A stretch of DNA of 64,000 nt. It comes from Dryocosmus kuriphilus (lineage: Eukaryota; Arthropoda; Insecta; Hymenoptera; Cynipidae). Location: NCBI GenBank assembly GCA_038277395.1, contig CM076195.1:153937594-154001593 (forward strand), given 5' to 3'. Both the position numbers and the translations under genes were made by a program. How positions within the stretch are numbered: position 1 is the first letter of the stretch; every line of letters begins with the position of its first letter. This document shows, piece by piece, positions 20,980-33,050 of this stretch. Under the pieces are notes generated by a model, which saw only the letters and a program-made list of their open reading frames with translations, was not told the DNA's origin and searched no databases.

Positions 20980-23435
20980 CTAGACGGTCGATTAAAAACA
21001 TAAATGAAACGAAAGAATAATCCATTATAAAAAACTCCATTTATTGACGTGACAACGTTTCGGCCGAAATGTGGTGGCCTTTTTCAAGTCTAAAAAGTAA
21101 TATGTAAAAAAGGTTGAGAAATTGAGTAAAATTTAAAATAAACTGACCAGAAAAGAAAACACATACCTGTTAGTACAAAGAAATCATTCTTAGAGGTGTC
21201 CAATCATAGTATCAAATATCGATGGTAAAATTATTTTGATAAATAAAACTTGGATAATACAATGTTTTCGTGAATAAAATAAACATAATATAAAATGTTG
21301 CAACCTTAGTCTCTCTCTAAAAAATTGGAGAGACCAAGAAATTGAGTAAGAGTTACATTTTTATAAAAAGACGATCGAACTTGGTTGACAAACGGAGTAC
21401 ATTAAGGAAAAAACATCAAAATCCGGTGAATGAATGAGCATCAAGTAAGCATTAAGATCCGGTTTTGAGTATAAGGTTATATTACATGCTCGAAGACAAA
21501 ATGGTTCACCTGTACAGTACAGCATAAAGAGGCGGGAAATTTGAAAGTGAAAAGGTTTCAAGTGGTGATGCTTTGATATATCCTATTGATGTTAAGTGTT
21601 TCAGTTATTAAATTTATGGAAAATTTTTTTAATTTGTTAATAAAAATGGATTCCAGTATCCATCTTTTAAATTTATTAGCTTCCCTACCCAAAATTTTAA
21701 TGTTTTTAAAATCGAAGTCGAAAAAATGATCTAAATTCCAAGTATGTTATGCTAAGCCCGTGCTCCGATTTCCAACAACACAATCCCTCTTATGTTCCGC
21801 AATACGATCTTTTAATCTCCTCCCAGTTTCACCAATGTATACTTTGTTGCAACATTTACAATTGATTTTGTAGATGACCCCGCTTAAATTCTCAATACTA
21901 TCTTTATCTTTTTTTTTTTTTGTTAATTAGAGATTTATCTAGATAATATGCATTTTTGAAATAAACATTGATGTTAAATTTTGTTAAAGAGCCTTTTAAT
22001 TTTTCAGATAAACCCTGAACATAGGGTAATGTTAATTTTAAATTATTAATATTGTGAGTTTCAAGCCATTTTTTCTTTTTCATATTGACCAAATCACTAT
22101 TGTAAATTTCGTTAATTCTCTCATTAATAATAAGATTAACTAAATTAATGGGATAATTGTTATGCGATAAAGTAATTTTTAATTGAGTTAAATTTTCTTG
22201 TCGGAATTTAAAATCACTAAGTTTAATGCATCTATCTACCAAATTTTTAATTAAGCCAATTTTTGAATTTAAAGAATGATTAGAGTGGAAATTTAAGTAT
22301 CTACCTGACCAGGAATCTTTTTTATACCAATTTGTTTCAATATGACCATCCAAAGTTTTAATAAGAGAAATATCTAAGAAATGTAAAGTATTATTTTGTT
22401 CAAGCTCAAGAGTGAACTGAACAGAAGGTTCAATGCTATTGAAAGTGTTAAAAAATATTTCAATTTTGTTAGTAGGAATGATCGTGAGCACATCATCTAC
22501 ATATCTCTTAAAAAGTATTGGAGCAAAATCTAATAGAGCCAAAGCTCTATTTTCTATGTCCTCGAGAACTAAATTTGATAAAACTGGGGACAGAGGCGAA
22601 CCCATAGGACAACCTGAAAGTTGCCTATAAAATTTATTATTAAAAGAGAAAACCATGCTGTTAAAAACGAAACGCGTGGCAATCAAAATTTCATTTTTGC
22701 TGATAGTAGTTAAATTATGGTTCAAATTCAATTTTTCTTCTACACAGTCTAAAGCCAAATCCAATGGAATACTATCGAACATAGCAACGACATCCAAAGA
22801 AATTTAAGAATGGTCAGGAGGAACAACAATGTTTTTAATTATTTCTTTAAGTTCCCAACTATTTTTTAAGGTTGTTCCTGAGACACCTGAAATTGGTTTT
22901 AAAATTTTGGAAATGTATTTAGCTAGGTTGTAAGAAGGACAACCAACAGTACTCACAATTAACCTCCATTTTAATTCCGGTTTATGGATCTTAGGTAAGG
23001 CGTAGGCCTTTGCCACACAACTGTTATGAACTTTTAAATTTTTAGCTGCATAATAATTTATATATCCCTTATTTTCCCAACGTTTTATAATATCATTACT
23101 TTTCGATTCAATTGTTGGAACCATGCTTGTTCTGATATTTTTGTATAAAATATCATTCTTTAATAAATTTTCAACAGTTTCTATATATTGATTACAATCT
23201 GTAGCAACAGTTACATTGCCCTTATCGGCTTTTAGAAAAATTAAATTTTTTTGCTGTTTTTGAAAGTTATTTAACAAAGAAATGGAATTATCTAATTTTT
23301 TAATAGCATTCATTTTATTATAATTTGAGATTAATTGTGTCACTGTTTTCCTAATGTTCATTTTTACTTCATCCTGATCTAAATTTTTGATACAGTTTTC
23401 TACATTGGCAATAATATTATTTATATATTTATTTC
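20980..23435 (-). mobile_element. Penelope-like element (GIY-YIG endonuclease class)
   Basis: Minus-strand retroelement with a fused RT and GIY-YIG nuclease reading frame (23,430-21,558). Its 3' flank contains a GACAACGTTTCGGCCGAAA palindrome (about 21,050), a feature I recall from 3' regions of such elements. Exact ends are not resolved. Low damage (two stops, one homopolymer frameshift) suggests a fairly young copy. Confidence 0.8.
21558..23430 (-). pseudogene. Penelope-like reverse transcriptase with C-terminal GIY-YIG endonuclease
   Basis: Order on the minus strand: an N-terminal domain with KADKGNVTVATD and AYALPKIHKPELKWRLIVS (23,361-22,804); RT core with LDVVAMFDSIP, GCPMGSPLSPVLSNLV and the catalytic FKRYVDDVLTI (22,797-21,904); linker; then GVIYKINCKCCNKVYIGET with GIY and YIG elements and GRRLKDRIAEHKRD (about 21,880-21,770); stop at 21,560. 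The catalytic YVDD is intact. Breaks: an in-frame TAA at 22,804-22,806, a frameshift in the T/A-run at 21,908-21,920, and a TAA where family members usually have a sense codon before HTWNLDH. The enzyme would copy RNA into DNA at nicks made by its own nuclease. About 600 residues is normal for the family. Confidence 0.9.
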
Positions 23436-23439
23436 ATAA

Positions 23440-24410
23440 AAATTTGTAGTTTTCTAAGCAAAATTAATAAAAGTACAATTTTTTTAAATCATCTATAAAA
23501 ATGACGTTTTTGAAGAATGCTGTAGCTTCTCGTAGACATTTTTTCCACCAGAGGGTAAGCATAAAGTCAAAACGTTGATTAATTTAATGTATTAAAAATA
23601 ATTATCAGGTTAAAGGGTAAACGTTAATTTAATTCTTTCTAATTATTTCACAAAATAAATTGACATAATAAATTGTTTTATTTCATTAATGTGGAATATA
23701 AGTTTGGAAATATTAATTCTAATCAATTCAAGTCTGCCTCCCTAGAATTAAAATTATTTTAATTCACACATTTGAATAGATTTCATCTGTAATATATTCT
23801 CCTCAATTTTAGCAGAGATTAATGCATTTTTAACACGTTTAAATAAATTATTAAAATATAAATAAATATAAATTTGAATATTTTTCCAATACATGTAAGT
23901 TATAAAACGATTTAATAATTAAAAAAAGTAGGATACATAAATGCATCATAAATATGTAATAGTCATTGCTAATGATAATTGATAATAATACGGTATAATT
24001 ATTTTTAACAATTATAATAATTTTCCTTGCAGTAGAAGTAAAGAATTATTATTTATAAATGCTGTAATATGAAAATATAATACAAAATATTTATTAATGA
24101 GGAAACAATCCATGAATTTCAATTCGATATAGCGTTCCCAAAGTGAAATTATTTTCAGCTTTTCTATTATTATTCTAGCTTTTACATTCTTCTACTTTTT
24201 ATTTCTTTTTAATACGCTTCCGTTAAATTTCACTAGCAGGGGGATCTTTAGGTATGGTGTTGTTTGCTTGAATTGATACTCACGTCAATGAAAGGTACGC
24301 ACCAGAGGTTTTCTGAGAAAAATCAAGAAGACGCAATTTTAGCCCATTTTCGAGAAAAACACATTTGAAAAATTGCGAACGGATCGTCATAGAGCTATTA
24401 TAAAAGTATT
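23440..24410. other. AT-rich stretch upstream of the Penelope-like element
   Basis: No gene or clear repeat beyond low-complexity AT sequence. Confidence 0.4.
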
Positions 24411-24416
24411 TCCAAG

Positions 24417-24492
24417 CGTCGGTAGCTCCCTGGTAGAGTGCTTGACTGATAGTCATAAGGCTGCGCGTTCGATTCTCGCTAAACCCACTTAA
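24417..24492 (+). repeat. tRNA-like sequence at inner edge of inverted repeat
   Basis: TAGCTCCCTGGTAGAGTG resembles an A box and GCGTTCGATTCTCGC a B box, with GACTGATAGTC between them. The anticodon stem does not fold cleanly as a 5-bp stem with a 7-base loop, so this is not a normal tRNA. A partial reverse-complement copy sits at 20,040-20,095. It is probably a SINE head or tRNA relic carried within the inverted repeats. Confidence 0.5.
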
Positions 24493-25555
24493 AAAAATTT
24501 TTTTTTTATTTACCAAAGTGCTTGTTTATTTAATTTTCGAATAACATTGAACAAAACTATACCACGTAATGATTATTTATAGGTTATTTTGAATAAAAAC
24601 TCTGTTTATCGTATTTTTATGGTCACACTTGTTTTGACAAATGTGCGTTTTATTAAAACTGTTTATTCTTCAATAGTTTCCAGTCTTTATGTTTTTAATT
24701 AAAAGTAGGAACAATTTATTTAAAAAAAAAATTTCAAAAAATACAAAATTAAAATGTTTTCTGCAAACTAAAAAAAAAAACGCATAAGTCATAATGCTCA
24801 ATGTTATTCGAAAATGAAATTGATTATTGATTTTTTTTATTGATTATCATTTTAACTTTAGAATATTTAAATTCAATTGAGAAAAAACATAGATGTAATA
24901 AAAACTGATTCGAAAGTAATAGATATTAATCTAACCTCAAAACCCAATACACATATATCCAATATATTTCAACTTTACAAACCTCCAGTGTCTTATAATT
25001 TACTCGCTGTAGAATCAGATCGTCTAAAACATTTCATAAGAATTCCTGAAAAACATAATGATTAAATATTTCAAAACTTCATCACATGTATATTTGAAGT
25101 CTTTCTGCTACATTTGAAAAATTCATATTTGACGCCTTTCTGTTCAACGCTATCTTCATAATCAAGTACTAGACCAATGAGAACAGAGATAAAAATGTAA
25201 CTTCAGATAACTTCTCGCGTTAACGTTGATTTTATTAAAAAGGAAAAATCATCTCTATCCTCCAAATGCCTTCAAACGCTTCGAGGTCGAAACCGATTAG
25301 TCGCGAACGCGAAGTCGGCTATCGTCGGTGAGTGCTCCAATCTTTCGTACTCGTGCATTTTCGGCTTACCCGAGCGCAGCTTGTAACCAGGACAACTCAC
25401 CGACTCCCCGTTCGTGTATTTTCGACTTTACACGAAGCGGCGACTTGCGGAAGACGCAGAAACCTAGTTCTTTGTCTCACACATTACTTCGTCGCGGTGG
25501 TGGGGTTATCCCCACCAAGTTGCCCCGGACTCTTTTTCAAATATCCGAGGCCTGG
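24427..25555 (-). repeat. 1.1-kb inverted repeat, right copy
   Basis: Reverse complement of 18,982-20,100, including the outer GC-rich block with TCACACATTACTTCGTCGCG and the terminal ATATCCGAGGCCT. Overlapping ORFs at 25,328-25,612 and their mirror at 18,899-19,202 are explained by the GC-rich composition. Confidence 0.8.
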
Positions 25556-25559
25556 TACC

Positions 25560-27120
25560 AAGCCGAACTGGTAGCACTCGGTGAACAGGAACGATCGAGT
25601 AAATCACTCTGATCTCAACCATCGGTAGAGGCAGCGGTCTAAATCTCGCGCAGTCAATTTCAAGAGGCTCCAAGCAGCGTCGATGCCACACAACTGTCAG
25701 GGTCTGGAATACGAGCTGAGTGAACATCCAGGAGTTACAAGCTACTCAATTTAGTAAGCAAATGGAATCAATTTAAGAAAAGAACGGATCCCTGAGATCA
25801 ATGTAATTTGCATTTTTTTTTAAAAAGGAATTAACCTTAATTTGTTGCCTACTGGGGTCAAGGGTGAGGCATATCAGTTCGTCTTTTTGCAGAAGTGAGC
25901 ATTCTCTCTAAACCAGGAACACCACCTGGGGCTCGAGAACCATTACTTCAATTGCGAGAGGCGAATTGAAAGTGTTTCAGTTTTAATATCAGTAAGGACG
26001 TCGTTCGAGAGAATAACGACCTTTGAATTGGCAAAGCTCAACCAACAAGGCCGTTACAATTCAAAAGGTCATAAATTATTGACTCGAACTTATTCCCGTT
26101 GTGCGCTTTGTAGGTCACGAAAGCCTATGGCGAAATAAAGCCTAGCATGGAATTCGTGATTTATGAGCGTATTTCCTTGAGCACAAATTAAGGAAGAAGT
26201 CATTTAAACGTTTCACTGCCAAGTAAGCGATTCTTACTTGAAGAATTGTGGAATTTGGGTGTAGGAAAGCGAATTGGAATTTTGTGCCGACATAGCACCT
26301 CAGCTCGGACAAAACGAAGGTTCTCTTGATCTGTAAAATTTGAAAACACAAGTAAGGTCTTATCCTGGATGCTCCGGGAAACTGGGGAAAAATGTTATGA
26401 AATTTAAGGAAAACTTTTAGAGAGTCGCAGAAATTCACCGCGACTAGACCGAATTGGGTCACGCATATATTATCTAACCACGCTAACTCCACTGCGCTCT
26501 TGTGGATGCCACAATTCCGAATTTTTGTCTTAACTAATTTTTCTTCTGGGTAACTTTAAAACTTCAGAACATCAATGAGTCGCCGCGCAGACAAACTTCT
26601 CTTTTTTGAATCGTCCGCTGACATTGAACTGAGATCCACGGAAAGCTACATTAGCGAGGGATTTTTAATAAAAGACTATTTTCGCTTTCGGGACCTCCGT
26701 TTGAAAAATAGCAAGGAAATTAGACCACGTATAGGGGGCCCACCTGTTTTTGTTCCCCGGGTCTCTTTGTTGGTTAAATTAAATAATAGGGTGGTAAGGG
26801 CAAGTTTCAACGTCCTAACCGACCTCGGTCCGATTTGTGTTATCGGACTCGAATTGTTGGACAGGACACATTAAATGCAAGTCGGAATAAAATCTTTAGC
26901 AATTCTCAATATTGCCGGAGGAGGAATCTGAGATGCGACATTACTATTACGATCAACTCTAAAAAGTAAAAAGTCACGTAAATCTATTAAACATGGATCA
27001 AACACAACAGGCAACTATGAAAATACTACCTACATTTGTCATCGCTCAGCTTTTTATAAACCGAAAGGAGAGGGTACGTATAGCATAAATTCAACATAAT
27101 AATAAGAATAATATGAAACA
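25560..27120. other. Region without a recognisable gene
   Basis: A 99-codon ORF at 26,575-26,874 contains VRASFNVLTDLGPICVIGLELL, faintly reminiscent of retroelement aspartic proteases, but it lacks the D-S/T-G triad. No flanking gag or pol is seen. I make no functional call. Confidence 0.35.
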
Positions 27121-27144
27121 GAATATATATCTCTATATTATAAA

Positions 27145-27660
27145 AAGATCTCGCCGCCGCCGCCGCTGTGTCAGGAATCCAGCTCCCTTCCCCTCTCGCC
27201 TTTCTCTCTTTCCCTCACCCCCTTCTCCCTTTTTCCTTATTATCCCCTTTGACCTGTGACCATTGACTTTGGACCTATTTGACCCGCATGGGCACATGAC
27301 CCCGTGAAAAAAAAAACACCCTCACCACTATGTGTGTGACAAAAGTTGATCCACCTTGACTATATTTAACGTGATCTATCTATTATCCTTAAATTGATTT
27401 GGTTTTTGGTTTTTAGCCAATTTCAATGAAAATAAATAAATAAATAAAAATAAAATAAAATAAAATAAAAAATGAAAATAAATTAAAAAAATAAGATAAT
27501 ATAGATAAGATAATAAAAATAAGATAATATAGATAAGATAATATAGATAAGATAACAAAGATAAGATAATAAAAATAAGATAATAAAAATAAGATAATAA
27601 AGATAAAATAAATAAAAATAAGATAATAAAGATAAAATAATAAAAAAAAAAAACGGTTGT
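27145..27660. repeat. Microsatellites: GCC run, then (AAATA)n and (AATAAGATAATATAGAT)n
   Basis: A CGCCGCCGCCGCCGC block at about 27,152, pyrimidine-rich sequence to 27,240, then 230 bases of A-rich pentamers and 17-base GATAAGATAATA repeats (27,425-27,645). ORFs on the minus strand here are artefacts. Confidence 0.8.
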
Positions 27661-27720
27661 AGAACAAGTATTGTTCAGGAATCAATCAAATATTCTTATT
27701 TATGGCCCAATTTCAAAATT

Positions 27721-28533
27721 ATGAATTTAAAATTAAATATGCGATCGTGTAATAATGATTTTTCAAAATTTTTATTAAAAATTGCACAAGGAAGTATTAA
27801 TTCCTTTTATATACCCGAACATTGGAAAACAAATGATATATGTACAGAAATATATGGTACAAATATAAATGAAAATGATGATTTATCAAATTGTGCAATA
27901 CTAGCTTGCCATAATGAAGACATTTATAAATTGAATAATAAAATATTAAAGAAAATTTTAGCAAAAGAAGTAACATATTACAGTGTAGATTACGCAAAAA
28001 ATAAAGGAGTTGACCAAATTGATGAGGATGTTCAGTTAAATTTTCCTATTGAATATTTAAATTCGATGAAATTTCCAGGTTTACCAATTCATAAATTAAC
28101 TTTAAAAATTGGCGCAATTGTAATGCTGATAAGAAATTTAAGTATTAATGATGGGCTTTGTAATGGAACACGTTTGAAAATTTTACAATTACATAAATTT
28201 AATATTAAAGTTATGGTTATTACTGGTACTAAAAAGGGAACTACGGCTTTCATACCAAGAATAATTTTAGATTCTGGGGAATTTTCTTCTTTACCATTTA
28301 TTTTATATAGAAGACAATTTCCAATTTTTTTAGCTTTTGCAATTACAATAAATAAATCTCAAGGTCAAAGTTTCGAAAAATTAGGAATATTCTTTCATAG
28401 ACCTTTATTTTCTCATGTACAATTATATGTAGCTCTATCCAGATGTAAAAATCCTGATAAATTGTTTATTGAGAATAAATCAGAAGATGATACAAATATT
28501 AAAAATATTGTTTGGAAAGAAATTTTTGATTAA
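27721..28533 (+). pseudogene. Helitron Rep/helicase protein, C-terminal Pif1-like helicase part
   Basis: An open 270-codon frame with the C-terminal helicase motifs of the Pif1-like domain of Helitron transposases: CHNEDIYKLNNKIL, FPGLPIHKLTLKIGAIVMLIRNL with GLCNGTRL, FAITINKSQGQSF (motif V) and LYVALSRCKNPDKL (motif VI). The Walker A and B motifs and the HUH nickase (Rep) domain that should precede them are missing, replaced upstream by microsatellite. So this is a 5'-truncated copy that cannot unwind or nick DNA. Codon usage is strongly AT-rich. Confidence 0.9.
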
Positions 28534-28539
28534 AAATTA

Positions 28540-29100
28540 ACTATGTTCTCTTGGTCTTATATATTTTTTAAAATAAATATAATATTAAATAAAGTTTCTG
28601 TTTATTAAATTTTAATAAACAGAACTTTTTTAAAACTTTTTTCTCAGTGTATAAAGTATATAATATATGAACAATTTAATATAATTTTTGTTACAGATTT
28701 TTGAGATGCAATATTGATTACTGCCACGTAGTGCATCTTGGAAACGATTTCATTGAATTTTAAGTGAATTGTAAAATATAATGATCACTCATAAATATAG
28801 TGATAATGAAAGATATTAAATAAATATAAAATTAAATATATTATAAAATATATAATTAATATATTAATTAATATATTATATAATATAATATATTAATTAA
28901 ATTATAAAATATACATTCAATGAAATTGGCAAAAAATCAATAAAAAATATATAATTATATATATTAATTAGTATATTATATAATATAATATATTAATTAA
29001 AATATAAAATATACATTCAATGAAATTGGCAAAAAATCAATAAATTAGATAATAATATAAAAATTAGAAATTCATCAAAATTCATCAAAATTCTGTCAGA
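28540..29100. repeat. AT-rich 3' region with a tandem duplication
   Basis: Two copies of a roughly 110-base unit ending ACATTCAATGAAATTGGCAA (about 28,850-28,945 and 28,960-29,045). It lies between the helicase and the terminal hairpins. Confidence 0.6.
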
Positions 29101-29111
29101 ATGGGGGGTAG

Positions 29112-29144
29112 GCGCGCGAAGCGCGCAGGGGGGCCAAGCCCCCC
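29112..29144 (+). repeat. Two adjacent GC hairpins, probable Helitron 3' end
   Basis: GCGCGCGAAGCGCGC (29,112-29,126) and GGGGGGCCAAGCCCCCC (29,128-29,144) are perfect short hairpins in AT-rich DNA. They are followed by CTTG and then TA-rich sequence. Helitrons end in a hairpin followed by CTRR before an insertion at AT or TT; CTTG departs from CTRR by one base. Assigning it to the helicase remnant 580 bases upstream is an inference. Confidence 0.55.
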
Positions 29145-29145
29145 T

Positions 29146-29146
<1 letters not shown>

Positions 29147-29238
<92 letters not shown>
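29147..29238. repeat. (TA)n microsatellite, about 92 bases
   Basis: Uninterrupted TA dinucleotides directly after the terminal hairpin. Tyr-Ile ORFs on both strands are artefacts. Confidence 0.95.
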
Positions 29239-29239
<1 letters not shown>

Positions 29240-29244
<5 letters not shown>

Positions 29245-29990
29245 TTTGAAAATTTGTCACTGTTTTCACCTTTCTCCATTTAACAAAGTAAAATTTTAAT
29301 TCGCAATCACTGTCCGTCAAAATATGCTGTTTTTTCAACGAAAGCTTGAAATGAAAAGTCAAGGCATCACGTGTTTTTTTTTTCTTCGGTTTGAACATGA
29401 AGAAATGTTAAGACCAACATTTGCAATTAAAAAAAAAAATCGGCAATTTACCAAATACAGAGAAGGTGCTTTTTGCGCATTTTTAAATAACTTCCATAAC
29501 TTTTTTTTTTATTGCAACAATTTCTAATTTTTTAATTACGTTTCAGATTTCAAAAATAATGAATTCAATTTGAATCGCTTGAAGTTTTTAAGATTTCAAA
29601 TCGAAATATTGCATTTTCAACCAAAAATAGGTGAATCTTTACCAAAAATTTTTAAAAAAGAATGTAATAGTTGAAAGTCATTTTTAGGATAAAAATTTGC
29701 TATAACTTACATTTTTCCGAATTACCTTTTGATCTCGTTTTCATATTGCCGAATTACCGTTTGGCAAGGTTTTTATTTTCTTTGAATTGCCATTTTTCAT
29801 ACTTTTAGTTTTTCCAAACTCTCCATATATTAGTTTAACTAATAAAATGTTAATGAATATTGATTTACATGTTCATTTAACTTATAAACCATTTTTGTTA
29901 CCTATTTATCACCTTTTTTGAAAAAAGGTCACTTTTTCACCCTTTTGAACGACAATAGGTACTGTGATGACTGGAATCGTTATAATAATT
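29240..29990. other. AT-rich stretch, no gene seen
   Basis: Homopolymer A and T runs only. Confidence 0.4.
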
Positions 29991-29997
29991 ATCATTT

Positions 29998-31983
29998 ATT
30001 TATTTAAGGTAAGAGACATCTAAAAACTCAAGAGAGCAGCAAAATCAATGGACGGTGTCCTGCAGAAATAAGTGTCATGGTCTTAAAGACGGTACGCATG
30101 AGGTTATGTTTACCGAAACACACGTAGGACATGATCAGGATCTGGGACATTGGAACCTTCCGGAATCAGGCAAGCAGAAGTTCGTAATGAAAATAGCCGC
30201 AAAAGTTCCCTTTAAGGCAATACTTGATGAAGTCCTAGATTCGATGTGTGAAGAAAAACTAGACAGAAGACATCTTCTGACGCGAAAAGATTTGAACAAT
30301 ATTGAGAAAAAATATAATTTAAACAGCGAATCTGCTCGTCACGAAAATGATGCCATAAGCATCCAAGCGTGGGTGAATCAAATGAAAACCAATGGTGCGG
30401 TGCTATATTACAAAGAGGATTTCTCCTTAATCATCATAAATGCAGCTCAAAGGGAAATGCTGTTAAGATATGGAAACGACTGCATTACTGTAGACGGCAC
30501 CCATGGCATGAACGCGCAGCGGGTTCGAGTGTCACACTGTGTTAGTGTTGGACACCATGAGGGAAGGATTTCCATGTGCTTTTTTGATCTCAAATCGCTC
30601 AGATGAAGGAATTGTGAATGTATTTTTCTCATGTATTAAAGAATGATTGGGATGTACCCTAAAACCGAGGTCTTCATGTAAGACGTGGCCCAAACATACT
30701 ATAACGCTTAGTTGTGCGTGAAGGAACCTGCGATATTTAGGTAGGCTAGGCTGTATTACAACGAATATTATATTTCAATAATGATACTAATGTTCTTTCT
30801 TTGTTGCAGGTTGTTCTGTACCTGGCATGTCCGTATAGCGTGGAACAAAAATTTATCAAAAATAGGTTTAAGGGAGAAGCAGAAACAAGTATCCGATGAG
30901 TTGAAAGCGTTACTACACGAAAAAGACACGTCAGTTTTTACAGTAATGCTCGAAAATTTTATACAGGCTTTGCTGTCTGATCATAGTACAGTTAACTTTG
31001 GTATATATTTCAAAGATCACTATGCAAAGAACTTCACGGCTTGGGCTTATTGCCATCGGTTAAATGCTGGGCTTAATATGAACATGCACGTCGAACGCAT
31101 GCATCGAACCATTAAATACTTATATTTGGATAGCAAAGTGAAACGATTAGACAAAGCAGTCGCTGCCCTCATGACATTTTTTTGACAAAAGTTGCATGAA
31201 CGATTGATCACTCTTCATAAAGGAAAAGTATCAACGAAGCTCAAGGATATTAGGTCCAGGCATAAAACCAGCGAAAGCTTGGATATCAGTTGCATAGTTC
31301 CAAATGCAATGGGATGGGATGGTCAATATTCATCTACCTAGAAAGTGTACAGCATTGAAGGAAAATTAGCCTCTTGCGATTGTAAGCTGGTCTGCACTAA
31401 GTGCAAATGCTGCATTCATCAGTACGTCTGTACTTGCCACGAATCTTGTATTAAATGTAATATGTGCAAGCATATCCATTTAGTATGTAGGTATTTGACG
31501 GATTCAAAAATGAGCGAAAGTCAAGGTAAATATCTATTTTATAAATATATGTCTAATATATTTTTTATCAATATCTATTTTATTCCACGCCGCCTAAGCG
31601 ACCAATTTGTTGTCAAAGCATAACCTGCCTATCATCCAGAGGCGGACTGGGAAAAGCCAATCGGCCTCTTGAAAGTCTTTCGGACCGGCACTAAGGTTTT
31701 TGCAAAAAACTATTTTTTTTGTTTAAATATTATTATTTTGTGTAAAAGATTGTACTATGTGTGATCTTGTTTTTTCTGTAATGCTTATAAATATTGATAT
31801 GTGTCACTAATTTCTTTTCTCTTAATCTAGATGAAAGTACAATGGTCGTCGATGATATTTCAAGGGCCAACAAGCAGCAAGAAATCAGGCTTCCTGAAGT
31901 CTTGTGTGAGGAACAAGAGGACCCACTGCCTAGAAAAAAAGAAGACCTAAGTTTTGTTATTAATGGTCGCATGGGTTTCGAAG
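29998..31983 (+). pseudogene. MULE (Mutator-like) transposase, decayed, with two introns
   Basis: Segments in order: KTQESSKINGRCPAEISV (from about 30,005, before a frameshift at the ATG region); ETHVGHDQDLGHW and an IPFKAIL-like helical region; the first catalytic Asp in CITVDGTHGMN (30,480); a frameshift near 30,583; ISNRSDEGIVNVFFSCIKE and a stretch with two stops; an intron 30,741-30,809; LFCTWHVRIAW (30,812); the catalytic Glu in NMHVERMHRTIKYL (31,080); and a SWIM-type Cys/His zinc motif ending CKHIHLVCRY (31,345-31,490). A final piece at 31,831-31,983 follows a TTTTCTCTTAATCTAG acceptor. Several frameshifts and stops make it dead. Confidence 0.8.
30741..30809 (+). other. 69-nt GT-AG intron in the MULE gene
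   Basis: GTAGGCTAGG donor and TTTCTTTGTTGCAG acceptor. Splicing joins ATATTTAG to GTTGTTC and restores the expected ...RLFCTWHV reading. The intron shows that the copy arrived as DNA, not by retrocopying. Confidence 0.6.
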
Positions 31984-31989
31984 GTAAAA

Positions 31990-32490
31990 AGAACATATTT
32001 TCTCTATTTTTTTATATAATAATGAAAATGTTTTATTCAAAAGTTTAGGCATATAAAAGAGCCAAAAAAATTGAAATTTGAATTTTTGTCAGAGTCTTAT
32101 GCAAAACAGTACAATTTTTAGTACAATTTACACTAGGTATAGGCTTGTAAAATTAGTTGTAATCGAAAAAAAATCTTCATTCAATCACTTGTCAATCCTA
32201 TTTTGAAGAAGTGTGCAAAATGTCAATTGTACTATTTAAATCAAGAAATTAAAAGTTCAATATTTTTTAATTGAGCTTTGGAATTTGACAACTACAAATT
32301 AAAATCGTTTGACATTAAACAATTTCTATACAATCTCAGCGAAGCCAGTGACTTAACAATCTGGTAATTGTAAAATTTTTATAAAAATTTAAACATTTTT
32401 TCTTCTAAAAAACAATTTTTTTAATATATAAAAAAAGTAGTAGTCTCTATCTCGTGCGCCTGTTTTCGAATGGTATAAACGGTTTCCGAA
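31990..32490. other. AT-rich stretch, no gene seen
   Basis: Low-complexity sequence between the MULE and the mariner remnant. Confidence 0.4.
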
Positions 32491-33050
32491 GGCCGAGAGA
32501 GCAAGGATGTCGAAACAAAACTTTAAAGCCATGCTAATCTTTTTTTTCGACATCAAAGTCATTGTAATGACTGAATGGGTTCGAGAGGGTCAAACTGTAA
32601 ACCGAACTTACTATTTGAAAGTTTTGGCAACACTGTGTGAGCGAGTTCGTAAGAAACGGCCGGAGTTGTGGAAGAACAAGTCGTGGATCTTGCACCAGGA
32701 TAACGGACCTGCCCTTACCGCGCTGTCTGTGAAGCGTTATTTAGCCGCTAGAGGCACTCGCCTGATTTAGCCCCCCCCTCCCCGACTTTTCCCTGTTTCC
32801 GAAGATCAAGTCTGCTTTAAAAGGAACCCGGATCTAGTCGATGGAAGAGGTGAAGCGAAAATCGGCGGAACTCCTAAATGCTCTTACAAAAGAGGATTTC
32901 CACCATTGCTTTGACCAATGGAAAAAACGAATGGAACGGTTTGGGGGGTGAGTAGGGGAGTACACTGAAGGGCAGCATTCGATTGTAGAATAATTTTTAA
33001 AATAACTCTTTTTCATAAGCAGTCTCGTTATTTAATAGCCACACCTCGTA
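32480..33050 (+). mobile_element. 5'-truncated mariner remnant
   Basis: Transposase C-terminal half followed by a 3' end TTAATAGCCACACCTCGTA (to 33,050), which looks like a mariner terminal repeat. The 5' half and 5' terminal repeat are missing. Confidence 0.8.
32507..32965 (+). pseudogene. Mariner transposase C-terminal half
   Basis: KAMLIFFFDIKVIVMTEWV carries the first catalytic Asp (FFDIK) and SWILHQDNGPALTALSVKRY the second (HQDN). After RGT the frame breaks. A small deletion removes the HPPY segment, and SPDLAP follows in another frame, then EVKRKSAELLNALTKEDFHH-type sequence to 32,940. A mariner transposase of about 345 residues would normally have an N-terminal HTH pair, which is absent. 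It cut and pasted DNA at TA sites when intact; this copy is dead. Confidence 0.85.

Noticed and set aside
24417..24492. A functional tRNA gene
   Set aside because: A- and B-box-like strings are present, but the anticodon and acceptor stems do not form; a partial copy sits in the other inverted repeat.
26575..26874. Retroelement aspartic protease
   Set aside because: FNVLTDLGPICVIGLELL lacks the D-S/T-G active site, and there is no gag or RT neighbour.
27376..27685. Tyr/Leu/Ile-rich membrane-like proteins on the minus strand
   Set aside because: Frames through A-rich pentamer and GATAAGATAATA microsatellites.
29085..29398. Tyr-Ile repeat proteins in several frames
   Set aside because: Translation of a (TA)n microsatellite.
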